In this document: positions 35,103 to 43,615 of the stretch, piece by piece
Layout: each line of letters begins with the position of its first letter
Numbering within the stretch: position 1 is the first letter of the stretch
Assembly: GCA_900104855.1 (NCBI GenBank)
Contig: FNSS01000001.1
Location: forward strand, 1,612,001-1,676,000
DNA from: Rhizobiales bacterium GAS188
GTDB lineage: Bacteria; Pseudomonadota; Alphaproteobacteria; Rhizobiales; Beijerinckiaceae
DNA length: 64,000 bases
Reading direction: 5' to 3'
Translations under genes and position numbers: made by a program
Notes under the pieces: generated by a model
What the model was told of the DNA's origin: nothing
The model's database searches: none
What the model saw: the letters and a program-made list of their open reading frames with translations, nothing else

Positions 35103-35816
35103 TCAGGCCGCTTTTTCTTGCTTTGCGGCGACCGCCGCAGAAGCGCTGCGGATCACGTCGAGTACGGCGTGCGGTTGGGAGAGCATCGGAACGTGGCTGC
35201 TCTTCAACTCGATGGTCGTGGCGCCCATGCGCTTCGCGGCGAAGCGTTGCAGGTCAGGATGGACTGCGCGATCCTCGGTGGCCACGATGGACCAGCTCGG
35301 TTTTGACCGCCAGGCGATGCCGTCAAGCTTCTGGGTGAACAGATCGACGGCCGGCGCGAAGTGGGTCGCATAAACGATGCCCTGCTCTTCGGGAGACAAA
35401 TCGCCGGCGAAGCACGGGACGCCGCTGACCGGCTTCAGCCAGACGCGGCCGTCGGCGAGGTCAATGTTTTTGAAGACGTCCGTCGTGGGGAACTTTTGCT
35501 GCTCGCTCTGCGATGTCTCGGTCTCATCCGGACCCAAGGCCGCGATGTAGACGAGAGCAGCAACGCGGGGGTCCATGCCGGCGTGCGTGATGACGGTTCC
35601 GCCGTAGGAGTGGCCGACCAGGACGATCGGACCGCTGACGCGTCCGAATGTGCGGATGGTCGCGTCGACGTCGCCTTTCAGCGTGTCGAGGCCGTACTGG
35701 GCGGCCATTACTTCGTGCCCCTCCGCCCGCAGCGTCGGGATCAGCTTACTAAAGCATGAGCCGTCGGCCCAGATGCCGTGGGCGAACACGATACTCGGTT
35801 TGCTATTCGTGGACAT
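35103..35816 (-). CDS. Cytoplasmic alpha/beta hydrolase
   Basis: A 237-residue alpha/beta hydrolase with no signal peptide. It has FAHGIWADGSCFSKLIP, nucleophile GHSYGG (Ser70), acid-loop VATEDRAVHPDLQRFAAKRMGA and C-terminal KSSHVPMLSQP with the histidine. It is the third member in this window of the subfamily at 12011 and 14744, which differ by carrying export signals. This suggests the same chemistry in different compartments. The GxWADGSCF region and block order are conserved among all three. Confidence 0.87.
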   Translation of the reverse strand: MSTNSKPSIVFAHGIWADGSCFSKLIPTLRAEGHEVMAAQYGLDTLKGDVDATIRTFGRVSGPIVLVGHSYGGTVITHAGMDPRVAALVYIAALGPDETETSQSEQQKFPTTDVFKNIDLADGRVWLKPVSGVPCFAGDLSPEEQGIVYATHFAPAVDLFTQKLDGIAWRSKPSWSIVATEDRAVHPDLQRFAAKRMGATTIELKSSHVPMLSQPHAVLDVIRSASAAVAAKQEKAA

Positions 35817-35943
35817 GGTTCACTCCTTTGCTTGGTGTTGAGAACAACTTCTTAAGTGCAGTCATCGCGCTCGTGAGGTCTCCGAGCGGTATCGAGATCG
35901 GCGGCTCTCGGAGGCTTGCCGCTCCGCGCGCGTAGTGACCTTT

Positions 35944-36495
35944 CTAGGCGCCATGGCGTTGATCTCGCGGTTCCATGAGGCGGATCAGGGCACGCGTGGC
36001 CTGAAGGTGCGCATCCTTCGATGAGCCAACGATCAACAAACCTTTGCCCGCAGGGATGGGATCGAGAACATCGGCGTTGGCTATGAGGGCGACCGGCTTG
36101 CCGGCTGCGAGCATGGCGTTCGCCAGCGTCGAGGCGTCGTGTGGTTCGCCGGCCATCGATGGGGCGATCGAGGTTCCAATGCAGATGGCCGCGGCGAAAT
36201 CATCAATGCGCACTTGCTGAAGCGCGAGCATATCGGCGAACGCGTCTTGGGCGGCCTGATCCTCGCGCAAGCGGTGGTGGCTGGGTGAGAGGGCTTCTTG
36301 CCCGTTGCTGTCGCGCCAATTGCTGTCGCGCCAGGTCCAGGGCGTCTCTTCCGCCGGAGCCGCAAGGACGACCTCGAAGCCGCTGTCCTGAAGGAGATAG
36401 TAGGACGCGACTATCTCGCTTCGAGATCCGCTCACATCGACTTGGGTCCTTCTCTCAGGAATGATCATCATGAGGACACGCTTCTTCACCGTCAA
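35944..36495 (-). CDS. DJ-1/PfpI-like protein without the usual cysteine
   Basis: About 183 residues with a DJ-1/PfpI-like Rossmann pattern: RVLMMIIPE, SEIVASYYLLQDSGFEVVLAAPAE, DDFAAAICIGTSIAP, and ALIANADVLDPIPAGKGLLIVGS. The nucleophile elbow expected near the A-I-C segment is not the canonical A-x-C-x-G-x, so activity as a glyoxalase or protease is doubtful. The reading starts at a TTG codon (36495). An ATG eight codons in, or GTG two codons in, is equally possible. It diverges from the large regulator gene. Confidence 0.6.
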   Translation of the reverse strand: MTVKKRVLMMIIPERRTQVDVSGSRSEIVASYYLLQDSGFEVVLAAPAEETPWTWRDSNWRDSNGQEALSPSHHRLREDQAAQDAFADMLALQQVRIDDFAAAICIGTSIAPSMAGEPHDASTLANAMLAAGKPVALIANADVLDPIPAGKGLLIVGSSKDAHLQATRALIRLMEPRDQRHGA

Positions 36496-36680
36496 TCACC
36501 GCTCTCTGACCGCGAGGGGCTTACCACCTCCGAACACGGGGATTGTCGGCTTTCGTTTGGACAGGCGTGAGTGAAACGATGTGAATCCGTATGAATCCGC
36601 GCGCTGTCGCGTGGCGGCCGGCGACTCGGCGGTGCAAAGTGATTTCGTCCGGCGACAACGAATTCGTCGCTTGATAGGAT

Positions 36681-39653
36681 TTGGCGCCAATTGAAGACGC
36701 CGCCGGGCAAGGCCCGGCGCCTTTTCTGTCGAAGGGCGGTGTTGAACCCTTGGAACCTCGTGCCGATCAGAAGCTGTTGTTTGATGCATTCGAGTTGCTG
36801 CGGGAACAGCGCCAACTGATCTCGTCGGGCACCCCGGTCAATCTCGGCAGCCGCGCATTCGATCTGCTTTTGGCGTTGGTCGATCGCGCAGGGAACGTCG
36901 TCAGCAAAGATGAACTGATGGCGGCGGCTTGGCCGAAGACCTTCGTCGACGGGACCAATCTGCGCACGCACATCGCGGCGATCCGCCGTGCGCTGGGAGA
37001 CGACGGAGCAGGCCGCCGCTTCATCGTCAATGTCCCTGGTCGGGGCTACAGCTTCGTCGCGCGCGTCAGGCGCGAAAACGCTACCCCCGTGGAATTGGCG
37101 CCATCGCACGCCGCGGGCTTACAAACGAATCCCTCGCAGCCCCAGCATCGAACGCGGCCGAGGCTCCCTCGCCTTCTTAGCCGCGTTGTCGGGCGGGACG
37201 AGGTGATCGCCAAACTCGTCGACGTTGTCACCCATGAGGCACTGGTTACGCTCGTGGGGCCCGGCGGCATCGGGAAGACGACCACGGCGATTGCAACGGC
37301 CGCCGCGGCAGCCGAGCGCTTCTCGGACGGCGCCGTCTTCGTCGATCTGGCTGCCGTCGTGCAGCCCCAACTGGTTCCCGGCGGCGTTGCATCGGCAATC
37401 GGTTACGTTTTCCGGTCGGCTGACCCGACGGCGGAGCTCATCGAAGCGCTGCGTAGCAGTCGGTTGCTGATCGTGCTGGACAATTGCGAGCATGTGATCG
37501 GCGCCGCTGCCGCGCTGGCGGAAGCGCTGGGCGGGGCGCCCGATGTCCATATCCTCGCGACGAGTCGTGAGGTGTTGAGAGCCGGCGGCGAGTGGGTCTA
37601 CCGTCTGCAGCCGCTCGACCTGCCGAGCGAGACACAAATGCTCCCTCCTGGCGCATCGATTAAAGCGGCGGACGCGTTACTGGCTGCATCGGTTCAGCTG
37701 TTCGTCGAGAGAGCGTCGGCGAACCTGGGCGGTTACGAGCTCACCGACGAAGATGCGCCGGCCATCGTTGCGATTTGCCGAAAGCTTGACGGCATTGCTC
37801 TCGCGATTGAGCTCGCCGCCGGGCGCATGGCAACCGTGGGGCTTCGCGATCTGGACACCTCGCTCGGTGACAGTCTTCAAGTGTTGGCGCAGGGGCGCCG
37901 AACCGCCTTGCCTCGGCACCAGACGCTGCGTGCGACGCTCGATTGGAGCTACCAGTTACTGGCACCATCTGAACAGGCTGTCTTCCGCCGACTAGCCGTG
38001 TTCCACGGCAACATCTCTACCGCGGCGGCACGAGCCGTCGCCGCGGGAGCCGACCTGCCGCCTGCTGAAATCGATGAGCTGGTTCGAGGCCTGGCGGCCA
38101 AGTCGCTTGTGATCCCCGAGCTTGAGAACCAAGGTGTTCATTACCGGCTATTGGCGACAACGCGGGCATTCGCGCTGGAGAAGCTGCGTGAAGCCGGCGA
38201 GGAGGCAGATGCGTCGAGGCGGCACGCTGCCTGGATGCGCGCACTCTTCGAGCAGGCTCAGGAAGAATGGCACACGAGCCCGTCAGCTGCGTGGCTCTCC
38301 AAATATCGCAATCACTTACCGAATCTGCGTGCCGCTCTCGAATGGGCATTTGGATCGGGAGAAGCCTCTGAAGACTACGTTGCATTGGCGATTGCGGCGG
38401 TCCCGTTGTGGTTCGAATTGTCGGCGGTTGACGAATGCCTGACATGGGTCGAGCGCGCCCTTGCCATAACCGAGAAATCGCCGCAGCCGTTGCGGCGGCA
38501 GCGCATGCAGCTCTATGCGGCGCTCGGCTGGCCCAGCCTGCGGGCTGTGTCGGGCCTGCCGCGGGGAGTCCAAGCCTGGGAGAAATGTCGGGCTCTGGCC
38601 AAGGAGATAGGCGATCGGGATTTCCAGCTGCGCTCCTTATGGGCGATCTGGGTCGCAAAGACCAATGCCGGGCGGCCGGGCGAGGCGCTCGAGACGGCGG
38701 ACCTGTTCTGTCGAGAGGAGATAGAAGCCGGCGAACCGCCCGAACATCGGTTTGGATCGCGCTTGCGGGCTCGCTCGCTGCATCTCCTGGGTCGACACGT
38801 CGAGGCTAAGGCGGAGGTCGAGAAAATGCTCGCCTCCTATGTTGCACCGACGTCCCGGTCCCACATTGCTCGCTTCCAGTACGAGCAAAGTCTGACGGCC
38901 CGCATAACACTCGGCCGTACGTTGTGGGTTCTCGGCTTTCCGGACCGGGCGATGCGGGAAATGCAGACAATCGTCGAGGAGGCGCTTTCGCTCGGGCATA
39001 TTCTGACACTGACCCACGCGCTCTCGGATGGCGCATGCCCGATCGCTCTGCTGACGGGAGACATCAACGCGGGCGAGCGGTTTACAGCCATGCTCGATGC
39101 CTACACGCGGGCGAATGCGCTGGACGTTTGGCATGCTTACGCGGAATGTTACCACGGACAGCAGCAGATAGCGCGCGGCGACGCCCGCAACGGCGTGCGC
39201 CGGCTCAACCAAGCGCTCCGCCAGCTGGAAGCTCGCGGCTTCTTCTATCACGCGGTTCTTGTGTGTGCGCTCGGCGAAGGATTTGCCCAGACCGGCCAAT
39301 TTATCGAAGGGCTCGCAACAATCGACGAGGCGCTCTCGCAATGTCTGCAAAGAGGCGAGGTGTGGTGTCGGCCGGAACTGCTTCGTGTCCGCGGTCGGCT
39401 CCTTGCAGGGAATGGGGAGCTCGAAGGCGCGTCGAATTGCTATCGTCAATCACTGGACGAGGCTCGAGCACAGGAAGCGCTTTCCTGGATGCTGCGCAGT
39501 GCGACCGATCTTGCTCGCTTGATTGAGGCCCGAGGAGATCGCTCCGAGGCGCGCAACATCCTGGCTCCGGTCTCCGCTCGTTTCACGGAAGGATTTGCGT
39601 CCAGAGATGTTCTTGCGGCGACTCGGCTTCTTCGCGAACTTAATCCACCATAG
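36681..39653 (+). CDS. Winged-helix / NTPase / TPR transcriptional regulator
   Basis: A 990-codon regulator. The N-terminal OmpR-type winged helix is at about 33-130 (FDAFELLREQRQLISSGTPVNLGSRAFDLLLALVDRAGNVVSKDELMAAAWP, ending VPGRGYSFVARV). An NTPase of the NB-ARC/STAND type follows, with Walker A GPGGIGKTT (193-201), Walker B-like LLIVLDNCEHVI, and sensor ILATSREVL. Winged and TPR-like repeats run to the C-terminus. The frame is open from TTG 36681, but a terminator-like hairpin at 36701-36719 lies inside the first codons, so translation may begin later (TTG 36750 is available). No adjacent target is proven. Confidence 0.85.
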   Translation: MAPIEDAAGQGPAPFLSKGGVEPLEPRADQKLLFDAFELLREQRQLISSGTPVNLGSRAFDLLLALVDRAGNVVSKDELMAAAWPKTFVDGTNLRTHIAAIRRALGDDGAGRRFIVNVPGRGYSFVARVRRENATPVELAPSHAAGLQTNPSQPQHRTRPRLPRLLSRVVGRDEVIAKLVDVVTHEALVTLVGPGGIGKTTTAIATAAAAAERFSDGAVFVDLAAVVQPQLVPGGVASAIGYVFRSADPTAELIEALRSSRLLIVLDNCEHVIGAAAALAEALGGAPDVHILATSREVLRAGGEWVYRLQPLDLPSETQMLPPGASIKAADALLAASVQLFVERASANLGGYELTDEDAPAIVAICRKLDGIALAIELAAGRMATVGLRDLDTSLGDSLQVLAQGRRTALPRHQTLRATLDWSYQLLAPSEQAVFRRLAVFHGNISTAAARAVAAGADLPPAEIDELVRGLAAKSLVIPELENQGVHYRLLATTRAFALEKLREAGEEADASRRHAAWMRALFEQAQEEWHTSPSAAWLSKYRNHLPNLRAALEWAFGSGEASEDYVALAIAAVPLWFELSAVDECLTWVERALAITEKSPQPLRRQRMQLYAALGWPSLRAVSGLPRGVQAWEKCRALAKEIGDRDFQLRSLWAIWVAKTNAGRPGEALETADLFCREEIEAGEPPEHRFGSRLRARSLHLLGRHVEAKAEVEKMLASYVAPTSRSHIARFQYEQSLTARITLGRTLWVLGFPDRAMREMQTIVEEALSLGHILTLTHALSDGACPIALLTGDINAGERFTAMLDAYTRANALDVWHAYAECYHGQQQIARGDARNGVRRLNQALRQLEARGFFYHAVLVCALGEGFAQTGQFIEGLATIDEALSQCLQRGEVWCRPELLRVRGRLLAGNGELEGASNCYRQSLDEARAQEALSWMLRSATDLARLIEARGDRSEARNILAPVSARFTEGFASRDVLAATRLLRELNPP
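36701..36725 (+). terminator. Strong GC hairpin with T-run in the regulator leader
   Basis: CGCCGGGC at 36701-36708 pairs with GCCCGGCG at 36712-36719 around an AAG loop, followed by CCTTTT. This is the form of a Rho-independent terminator. It lies between the divergent DJ-1-like gene and the conserved part of the regulator gene, where it could act as an attenuator or mark an upstream transcript end. Confidence 0.6.
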
Positions 39654-39796
39654 AGACATTCTGGAGTGATAGCCGCTCTAAGGGTCGTCTGGCGTGGGCT
39701 TATGAAGGCGAGCAAAGCGCGAAAATGATTTTCGTGAATGCTCTATGAGCCGGTCAGAATCTTAGGTTAGCGTCACGGCTCCGGGGGGTGCCCATA

Positions 39797-40445
39797 GGCC
39801 TGCTTTCCCCCTGATTGCACTTCCAGCCCTGGCTATCATCCGTCAGGCCTACACCCCTACGCCCCCGTCCGCCGCCCCATCCCGCGCGCCTCGAAGAACC
39901 AGGCTGCCGCGAGCAGCGGCCCGATGAGCGCGAGGCCGGCGAAGCCGAGGAAGAGCGGCCAGATCGACAGGCCCGTGACCACGTAGGAATCGCTCGAGCG
40001 CAGGCCGATGAAATCCGCTCCGCTCGCCGCCGAGGAGCGGGTCACGCTGACCACCGCCGGCAGATGGATATCGCCGGTCGCATTCGTCGCGATGCGGCGC
40101 ACCGAGCCGCCCGTCGCCTCGGCGATCGGGCGCAGCCGCTCGGTATCCGAGATGACGTCCTGGAATTCCTTGGAATCGGCGGCGCCTGCCGAGACCAGCG
40201 CCGTCTGGTCGCCTTGCTTGAGGCGATAGAGCCCTTCCTCGGCGGCCGTGAAGGCGCCCTTCCACAGCCCCTCCTCGGCCTTGGCGAGCGTCAAGGTCGA
40301 GGCAGCCCCACTCGGCGCCGTGACCTCGACCGGCGCGACGCTGTCGGCGAGCGTCTGGCGCTCGACCAGCACCTGATGCCCGTCGGCCGTGGCGCGCAGC
40401 GCCTCCTCGTCGAGCTCGGGCTCCTTCATCAGCCAATGCGACATG
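39797..40445 (-). repeat. 649-bp duplication of the 3' end of the membrane-protein gene at 62718
   Basis: This segment matches 62657-63306 with one single-base indel and a low percentage of substitutions, including the stretch after the stop codon (CTGGCTATCATCCGTCAGG). Similarity ends sharply at 40445/63306. The two copies lie outside the two IS91-type elements, which enclose the island between them. Confidence 0.88.
39857..40445 (-). pseudogene. Truncated membrane-protein fragment (C-terminal part)
   Basis: About 195 codons beginning MSHWLMKEPELDEEALRATADG and ending in a membrane helix SIWPLFLGFAGLALIGPLLAAAWFFEARGMG. They equal the C-terminus of the protein at 62718 with a few changes. 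The N-terminal amidotransferase-like domain is absent. The open frame upstream of 40445 is unrelated, so no full protein can be made. Confidence 0.85.
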
Positions 40446-40664
40446 GTCTCGCGGAGCAACAATCGAGAGGTGCAAGCACGGCTCTGTGCCTTAGGCGCCG
40501 GTCTTGCCATTCTTCCGCGTCCTCTGGGTGACGCGACGCAAGGCATCGAGCTCGTCGATCTCATCGAGCAGCCGCCCGTTCGAGACACCTGGTGGAGGAT
40601 TCGAGGGCAAGACTTGAACCAGTGGCCGGGAGATTACGAGCCTGTGGCGCTCGCTTTGGATTGA
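40446..40664 (+). pseudogene. C-terminal remnant of a LysR regulator
   Basis: Starting exactly where the duplicated segment ends, a plus-strand frame reads VQARLCALGAGLAILPRPLGDATQGIELVDLIEQPPVRDTWW. This is the end of a LysR effector domain (GxGxAxLPxxLGDA, later RDxW). Its DNA-binding part is missing. It shows that the left boundary joined unrelated genes. 40665-40867 then contains nothing I can assign. Confidence 0.5.
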
Positions 40665-41227
40665 AAAAGTTCGTTGCGGCGCCAGCTACGAGGTGCTCCG
40701 AGCTGAGCTTGCGGGAATTGACCCGACAACTTTGAGGCGCGACCCGCGGTCAAAAAAGAGCAGAACCGCCATCAGGATCGCGAGCCAAGCCTTCCAGCTT
40801 GCTTCGCGCGCCGGGCTCCCATCTAACACCAGTGGCACGCACTGCCCGCCGTCGAACGACCGGAGCTGTGAAGGTTTTCAGATGCCGGCCGCTCACAAAC
40901 GGCGCCGCTTGCCTTTGCGGCCGGCGTCGGAAAACCTCCGGGGGAGGAAACCGCGGATCGGATAAGCTCGGCGTTGCGGTGGGCTGGGGGCGGGCTCGAG
41001 CTATGGGGATTTGAGGCCTGGGCGCGATGGTTTGGTGCGGGCGCGGTGTAATCGCCAAGCACGGTGAGCGTCGGTGGAGAGGTCTGGCGGAGCGTTGTTG
41101 GCCCGAGCGGCGCCGCATTCGGCACAGACGGTGGGGCCGGAATGGGCGGAGTAGCAGCCATTGGGCGAGCCTGGCCGTGGCCGGCTGAGATCCTGCGATG
41201 CGGGCACAACCCTCGACGTGAACGGCA

Positions 41228-42436
41228 TCATGAGGTGTCGATCCTGATCGCAATCATCGAATCCGCCGGACGGGATCGTGGCGAGCAGCCGCGCTGGAAG
41301 GTCTCGATGACGATCATGCGGCCGCCACAGCACGGGCACGGCTGGGTGAGTGGCGGCTCGTTGCCGTCAGGGGCATCGGCTGTCTCGTTCTCAGGCTCCG
41401 GCACGGCGAGCAGTTGACGCGCTCGCGCGACGTTGTCGAGGCGCGAGCTGTTGGCGAACAAGCCGTAGTGGCGGATGCGATGGAAGCCTGAGGGCAGCAC
41501 GTGGATGAGGAAGCGGCGGATGAACTCGTCGGCGGCGAGTCTCATGATCTTCTGCCGTTCGCAGCCCTTTGCGCGATAGTCTTTCCATTTGAAGGTGACG
41601 CTGTTGCCATCGGACGCGATCAGCCTGCTGTTGGAGATGGCGACGCGGTGGGTGTAGCGCGACAGATAGGCCAGCACAGCTTCTGGCCCGCCGAACGGGC
41701 GCTTGCTGTAGACGACCCATTCGGCTCTACGCAGCGGCGCCAGATAGGCGGTGAAGGCTGGCTCGTCGTGGAGAGGGTCGTGGTCTCCGAAGAAGTGCAG
41801 GAGACCAGCCGCGTGGGCGGCGGCGAGCTTCTCCAGGAATAGCCGGCGGAACAGGCGCGAGAGCACGCGCACCGGCAGAAAGAAGCCGGCACGGCAGGCG
41901 ATCCAACGCTGCCCATCGGGCGAGATGCCGCCGCCTGGCACGATCATATGCACATGCGGGTGATGCGTCATGGCCGAGCCCCAGCTGTGCAGCACGGCAG
42001 TGATGCCGATGCGTGCGCCGAGGTGCTTGGGATCGGCGGCGATCGTGGTCAGTGTCTCGGCCGAGGCCTTGAACAGGATGTCGTAGATCACCGTCTTGTT
42101 CTGATAGGCGATGGCCGCGATCGCCGCTGGCAGCGTGAACACGACATGGAAGTACGGCACCGGCAACAGCTCGGCTTGGCGCTCTGCCAGCCATTGCTTG
42201 GCGGCTACACCTTGGCACTTCGGGCAGTGGCGATTGCGGCAGGAGTTGTAGGCGATGCGCGTATGCGCACAGTCCTCGCAACGCTCGACGTGACCGCCGA
42301 GCGTCGCCGTGCGGCAGCTCTCGATCGCCGCCATGACCTTCAGTTGGCCGAGGCTCACATGGCCGGCATTGGCCCTGCGCCATGCCGGTCCGTGGCCGCG
42401 GAAGATATCCGCGACCTCCAGCGCCGGGCGAAGCAT
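41228..42436 (-). CDS. IS91-family HUH (Y2) transposase
   Basis: A 402-residue rolling-circle transposase. An N-terminal zinc-binding region (Cys53, 56, 66, 71, 74 in CEDCAH and CRNRHCPKC) precedes the HUH motif HHPHVH (158-163). The two active-site tyrosines lie in AYLSRYTHRVAISNSRL (Tyr257 and Tyr261, spacing 4). A second cysteine pair (CPCCGG) is near the C-terminus. ATG 42436 starts 12 bases after the recombinase stop, so the two are co-transcribed. IS91-type enzymes move single-stranded DNA from one end to the other and can carry flanking DNA. Confidence 0.95.
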   Translation of the reverse strand: MLRPALEVADIFRGHGPAWRRANAGHVSLGQLKVMAAIESCRTATLGGHVERCEDCAHTRIAYNSCRNRHCPKCQGVAAKQWLAERQAELLPVPYFHVVFTLPAAIAAIAYQNKTVIYDILFKASAETLTTIAADPKHLGARIGITAVLHSWGSAMTHHPHVHMIVPGGGISPDGQRWIACRAGFFLPVRVLSRLFRRLFLEKLAAAHAAGLLHFFGDHDPLHDEPAFTAYLAPLRRAEWVVYSKRPFGGPEAVLAYLSRYTHRVAISNSRLIASDGNSVTFKWKDYRAKGCERQKIMRLAADEFIRRFLIHVLPSGFHRIRHYGLFANSSRLDNVARARQLLAVPEPENETADAPDGNEPPLTQPCPCCGGRMIVIETFQRGCSPRSRPADSMIAIRIDTS

Positions 42437-42448
42437 GCGCCCTGCGCG

Positions 42449-43327
42449 CTATGCGGGTGGCTTGTCTCTCCTGGCGCGCAGCGGCGTGAGGCGATCCAGC
42501 GGGCTCATGACCTCGCGGATCGTGTTGGTGGCGACACGCGTATAGAGCGCCGTGGTATCGAGCTTGGCGTGTCCGAGGAGAACCTGGATCACCCGGATGT
42601 CGATGTTCTGCTCCAGCAGATGGGTTGCGAAGCTGTGGCGCAGCGTGTGCGGCGTCACCCGCTTGGTGATCTCGGCCATGTGAGCGGCGGCATGAACGGC
42701 GCGGTTGAGCTGGCGCGTGGTGAGATGGTTGACCCGGTTCTGTCCCGGAAACAGCCAGACCCGGGGCCGCGCGATCCGCCACCAGTCGCGCAGCAACTCG
42801 AGCAGCTGCGGTGAGAGCATCGCACAGCGATCTTTGCGCCCCTTGCCCTGCTCGATACGCAGCAGCATGCGCTTGGAGTCGACATCCGACACCTTCAGCG
42901 CGACGACCTCGGAAACGCGCAGGCCCGCACCATAGGCAGCACTGAGCGCGGCTTTATACTTCGGCCCGGGTGCCGCCTCCAGAAAGCGTGCCACCTCCTC
43001 GGGGCTCAAGACGACAGGAATCTTCCGCGGCTCGGCGACAAACGTCAGAGGCTTGGTGACAGCGGCACGGTCGATCGTGATGGAGAAGAAGAACCGCAGG
43101 GCCGAAACCGCGCTGTTGATGCTCGGCGGGCGGACGCCGGTGTCGCTCAGGTGCAGCTGATAGCGGCGCAGATCCTCGGCCGTGGCGGTGTCCGGCGATC
43201 GGCCGAGGAAGACGGCGAGGTCCTTGACGTGACGGATATAATCCTTCTGGGTCTTCTCGACGAACTTGCGCACCGTCATGTCTTCGATCATGCGCCGGCG
43301 CAATGGGCTCATGGCCTCGTTGGTCAT
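42449..43327 (-). CDS. Tyrosine recombinase associated with the IS91-type element
   Basis: A 292-residue XerC/phage-integrase-type recombinase. The SAM-like N-terminal domain (1-95) has QKDYIRHVKDLAVFLGRSP. The catalytic set is Arg137 (GAGLRVSE), Lys in the beta-hairpin (GKGRKDR), His227 and Arg230 (HTLRHSFATH), His253 (LLGHAKLDTTALYT) and Tyr262. All key residues are present. ATG 43327 follows GGAGGCTCC-type sequence and the conserved hairpin. An extra recombinase gene upstream of the transposase is known for a subset of IS91-family elements; its role in transposition is unclear. Confidence 0.92.
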   Translation of the reverse strand: MTNEAMSPLRRRMIEDMTVRKFVEKTQKDYIRHVKDLAVFLGRSPDTATAEDLRRYQLHLSDTGVRPPSINSAVSALRFFFSITIDRAAVTKPLTFVAEPRKIPVVLSPEEVARFLEAAPGPKYKAALSAAYGAGLRVSEVVALKVSDVDSKRMLLRIEQGKGRKDRCAMLSPQLLELLRDWWRIARPRVWLFPGQNRVNHLTTRQLNRAVHAAAHMAEITKRVTPHTLRHSFATHLLEQNIDIRVIQVLLGHAKLDTTALYTRVATNTIREVMSPLDRLTPLRARRDKPPA

Positions 43328-43335
43328 GGGAGGCT

Positions 43336-43454
43336 CCTGTCTGTTGTGAGGTTGGCAACCCCTCATCTTCAGACAGGACGCTCCCGTCCCGTTACCCCAA
43401 CTTCTCTCGTCCCGCGCAACAGTTGTGCGCTCTACCGCGAGAGCGGTTTAGTCC
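43336..43454. repeat. Left-end hairpins of IS91-type copy 1
   Basis: Two inverted repeats. CCTGTCTG (43336-43343) pairs with CAGACAGG (43370-43377) just before the recombinase ATG. ACCGC-N5-GCGGT lies within 43433-43454 at the outer end. Equivalent hairpins occupy the same positions in copy 2 with sequence drift but conserved pairing, supporting a structural role in DNA processing or in control of the recombinase mRNA. Confidence 0.65.
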
Positions 43455-43615
43455 GACGACTCAAAGCGGTCATTTCCCGGATCTGTTCGGAAAGAGCGGA
43501 AAGCCGCCGCTCGGTTGGCCCCAACGTGGTCCGGATCAAAAGCGCTCGATCCGCAGGCAAAATCGGCTAGAATGCGCGCCACATAATCAAAGCGCTTGTC
43601 TTCCAGGGGGAAAGC

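Larger units (their letters stand above)
40868..43454 (-). mobile_element. IS91-family element, copy 1 (recombinase plus HUH transposase)
   Basis: An element of about 2.59 kb read on the minus strand: left end, tyrosine recombinase, Y2 transposase, right end. The limits are set by comparison with copy 2. Both begin GGACTAAACCGCTC-x-CGCGGTA (here 43433-43454 in reverse), carry a CCTGTCT hairpin before the recombinase, and share CTCAAATCCCCATAG and a CCTCC-N3-GGAGG hairpin (40935-40947 here) downstream of the transposase. They end near AACC-TTCAC. The proteins differ between copies by roughly a fifth to a quarter, so the copies are not recent duplicates of each other. Confidence 0.82.

Noticed and set aside
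40590-40665. A tRNA-like string (GACTTGAACC ... TTACGAGCC) on the reverse strand
   Set aside because: The T-loop-like and anticodon-loop-like words are present, but the anticodon stem does not pair and there is no acceptor stem. The segment is better explained as the LysR remnant.
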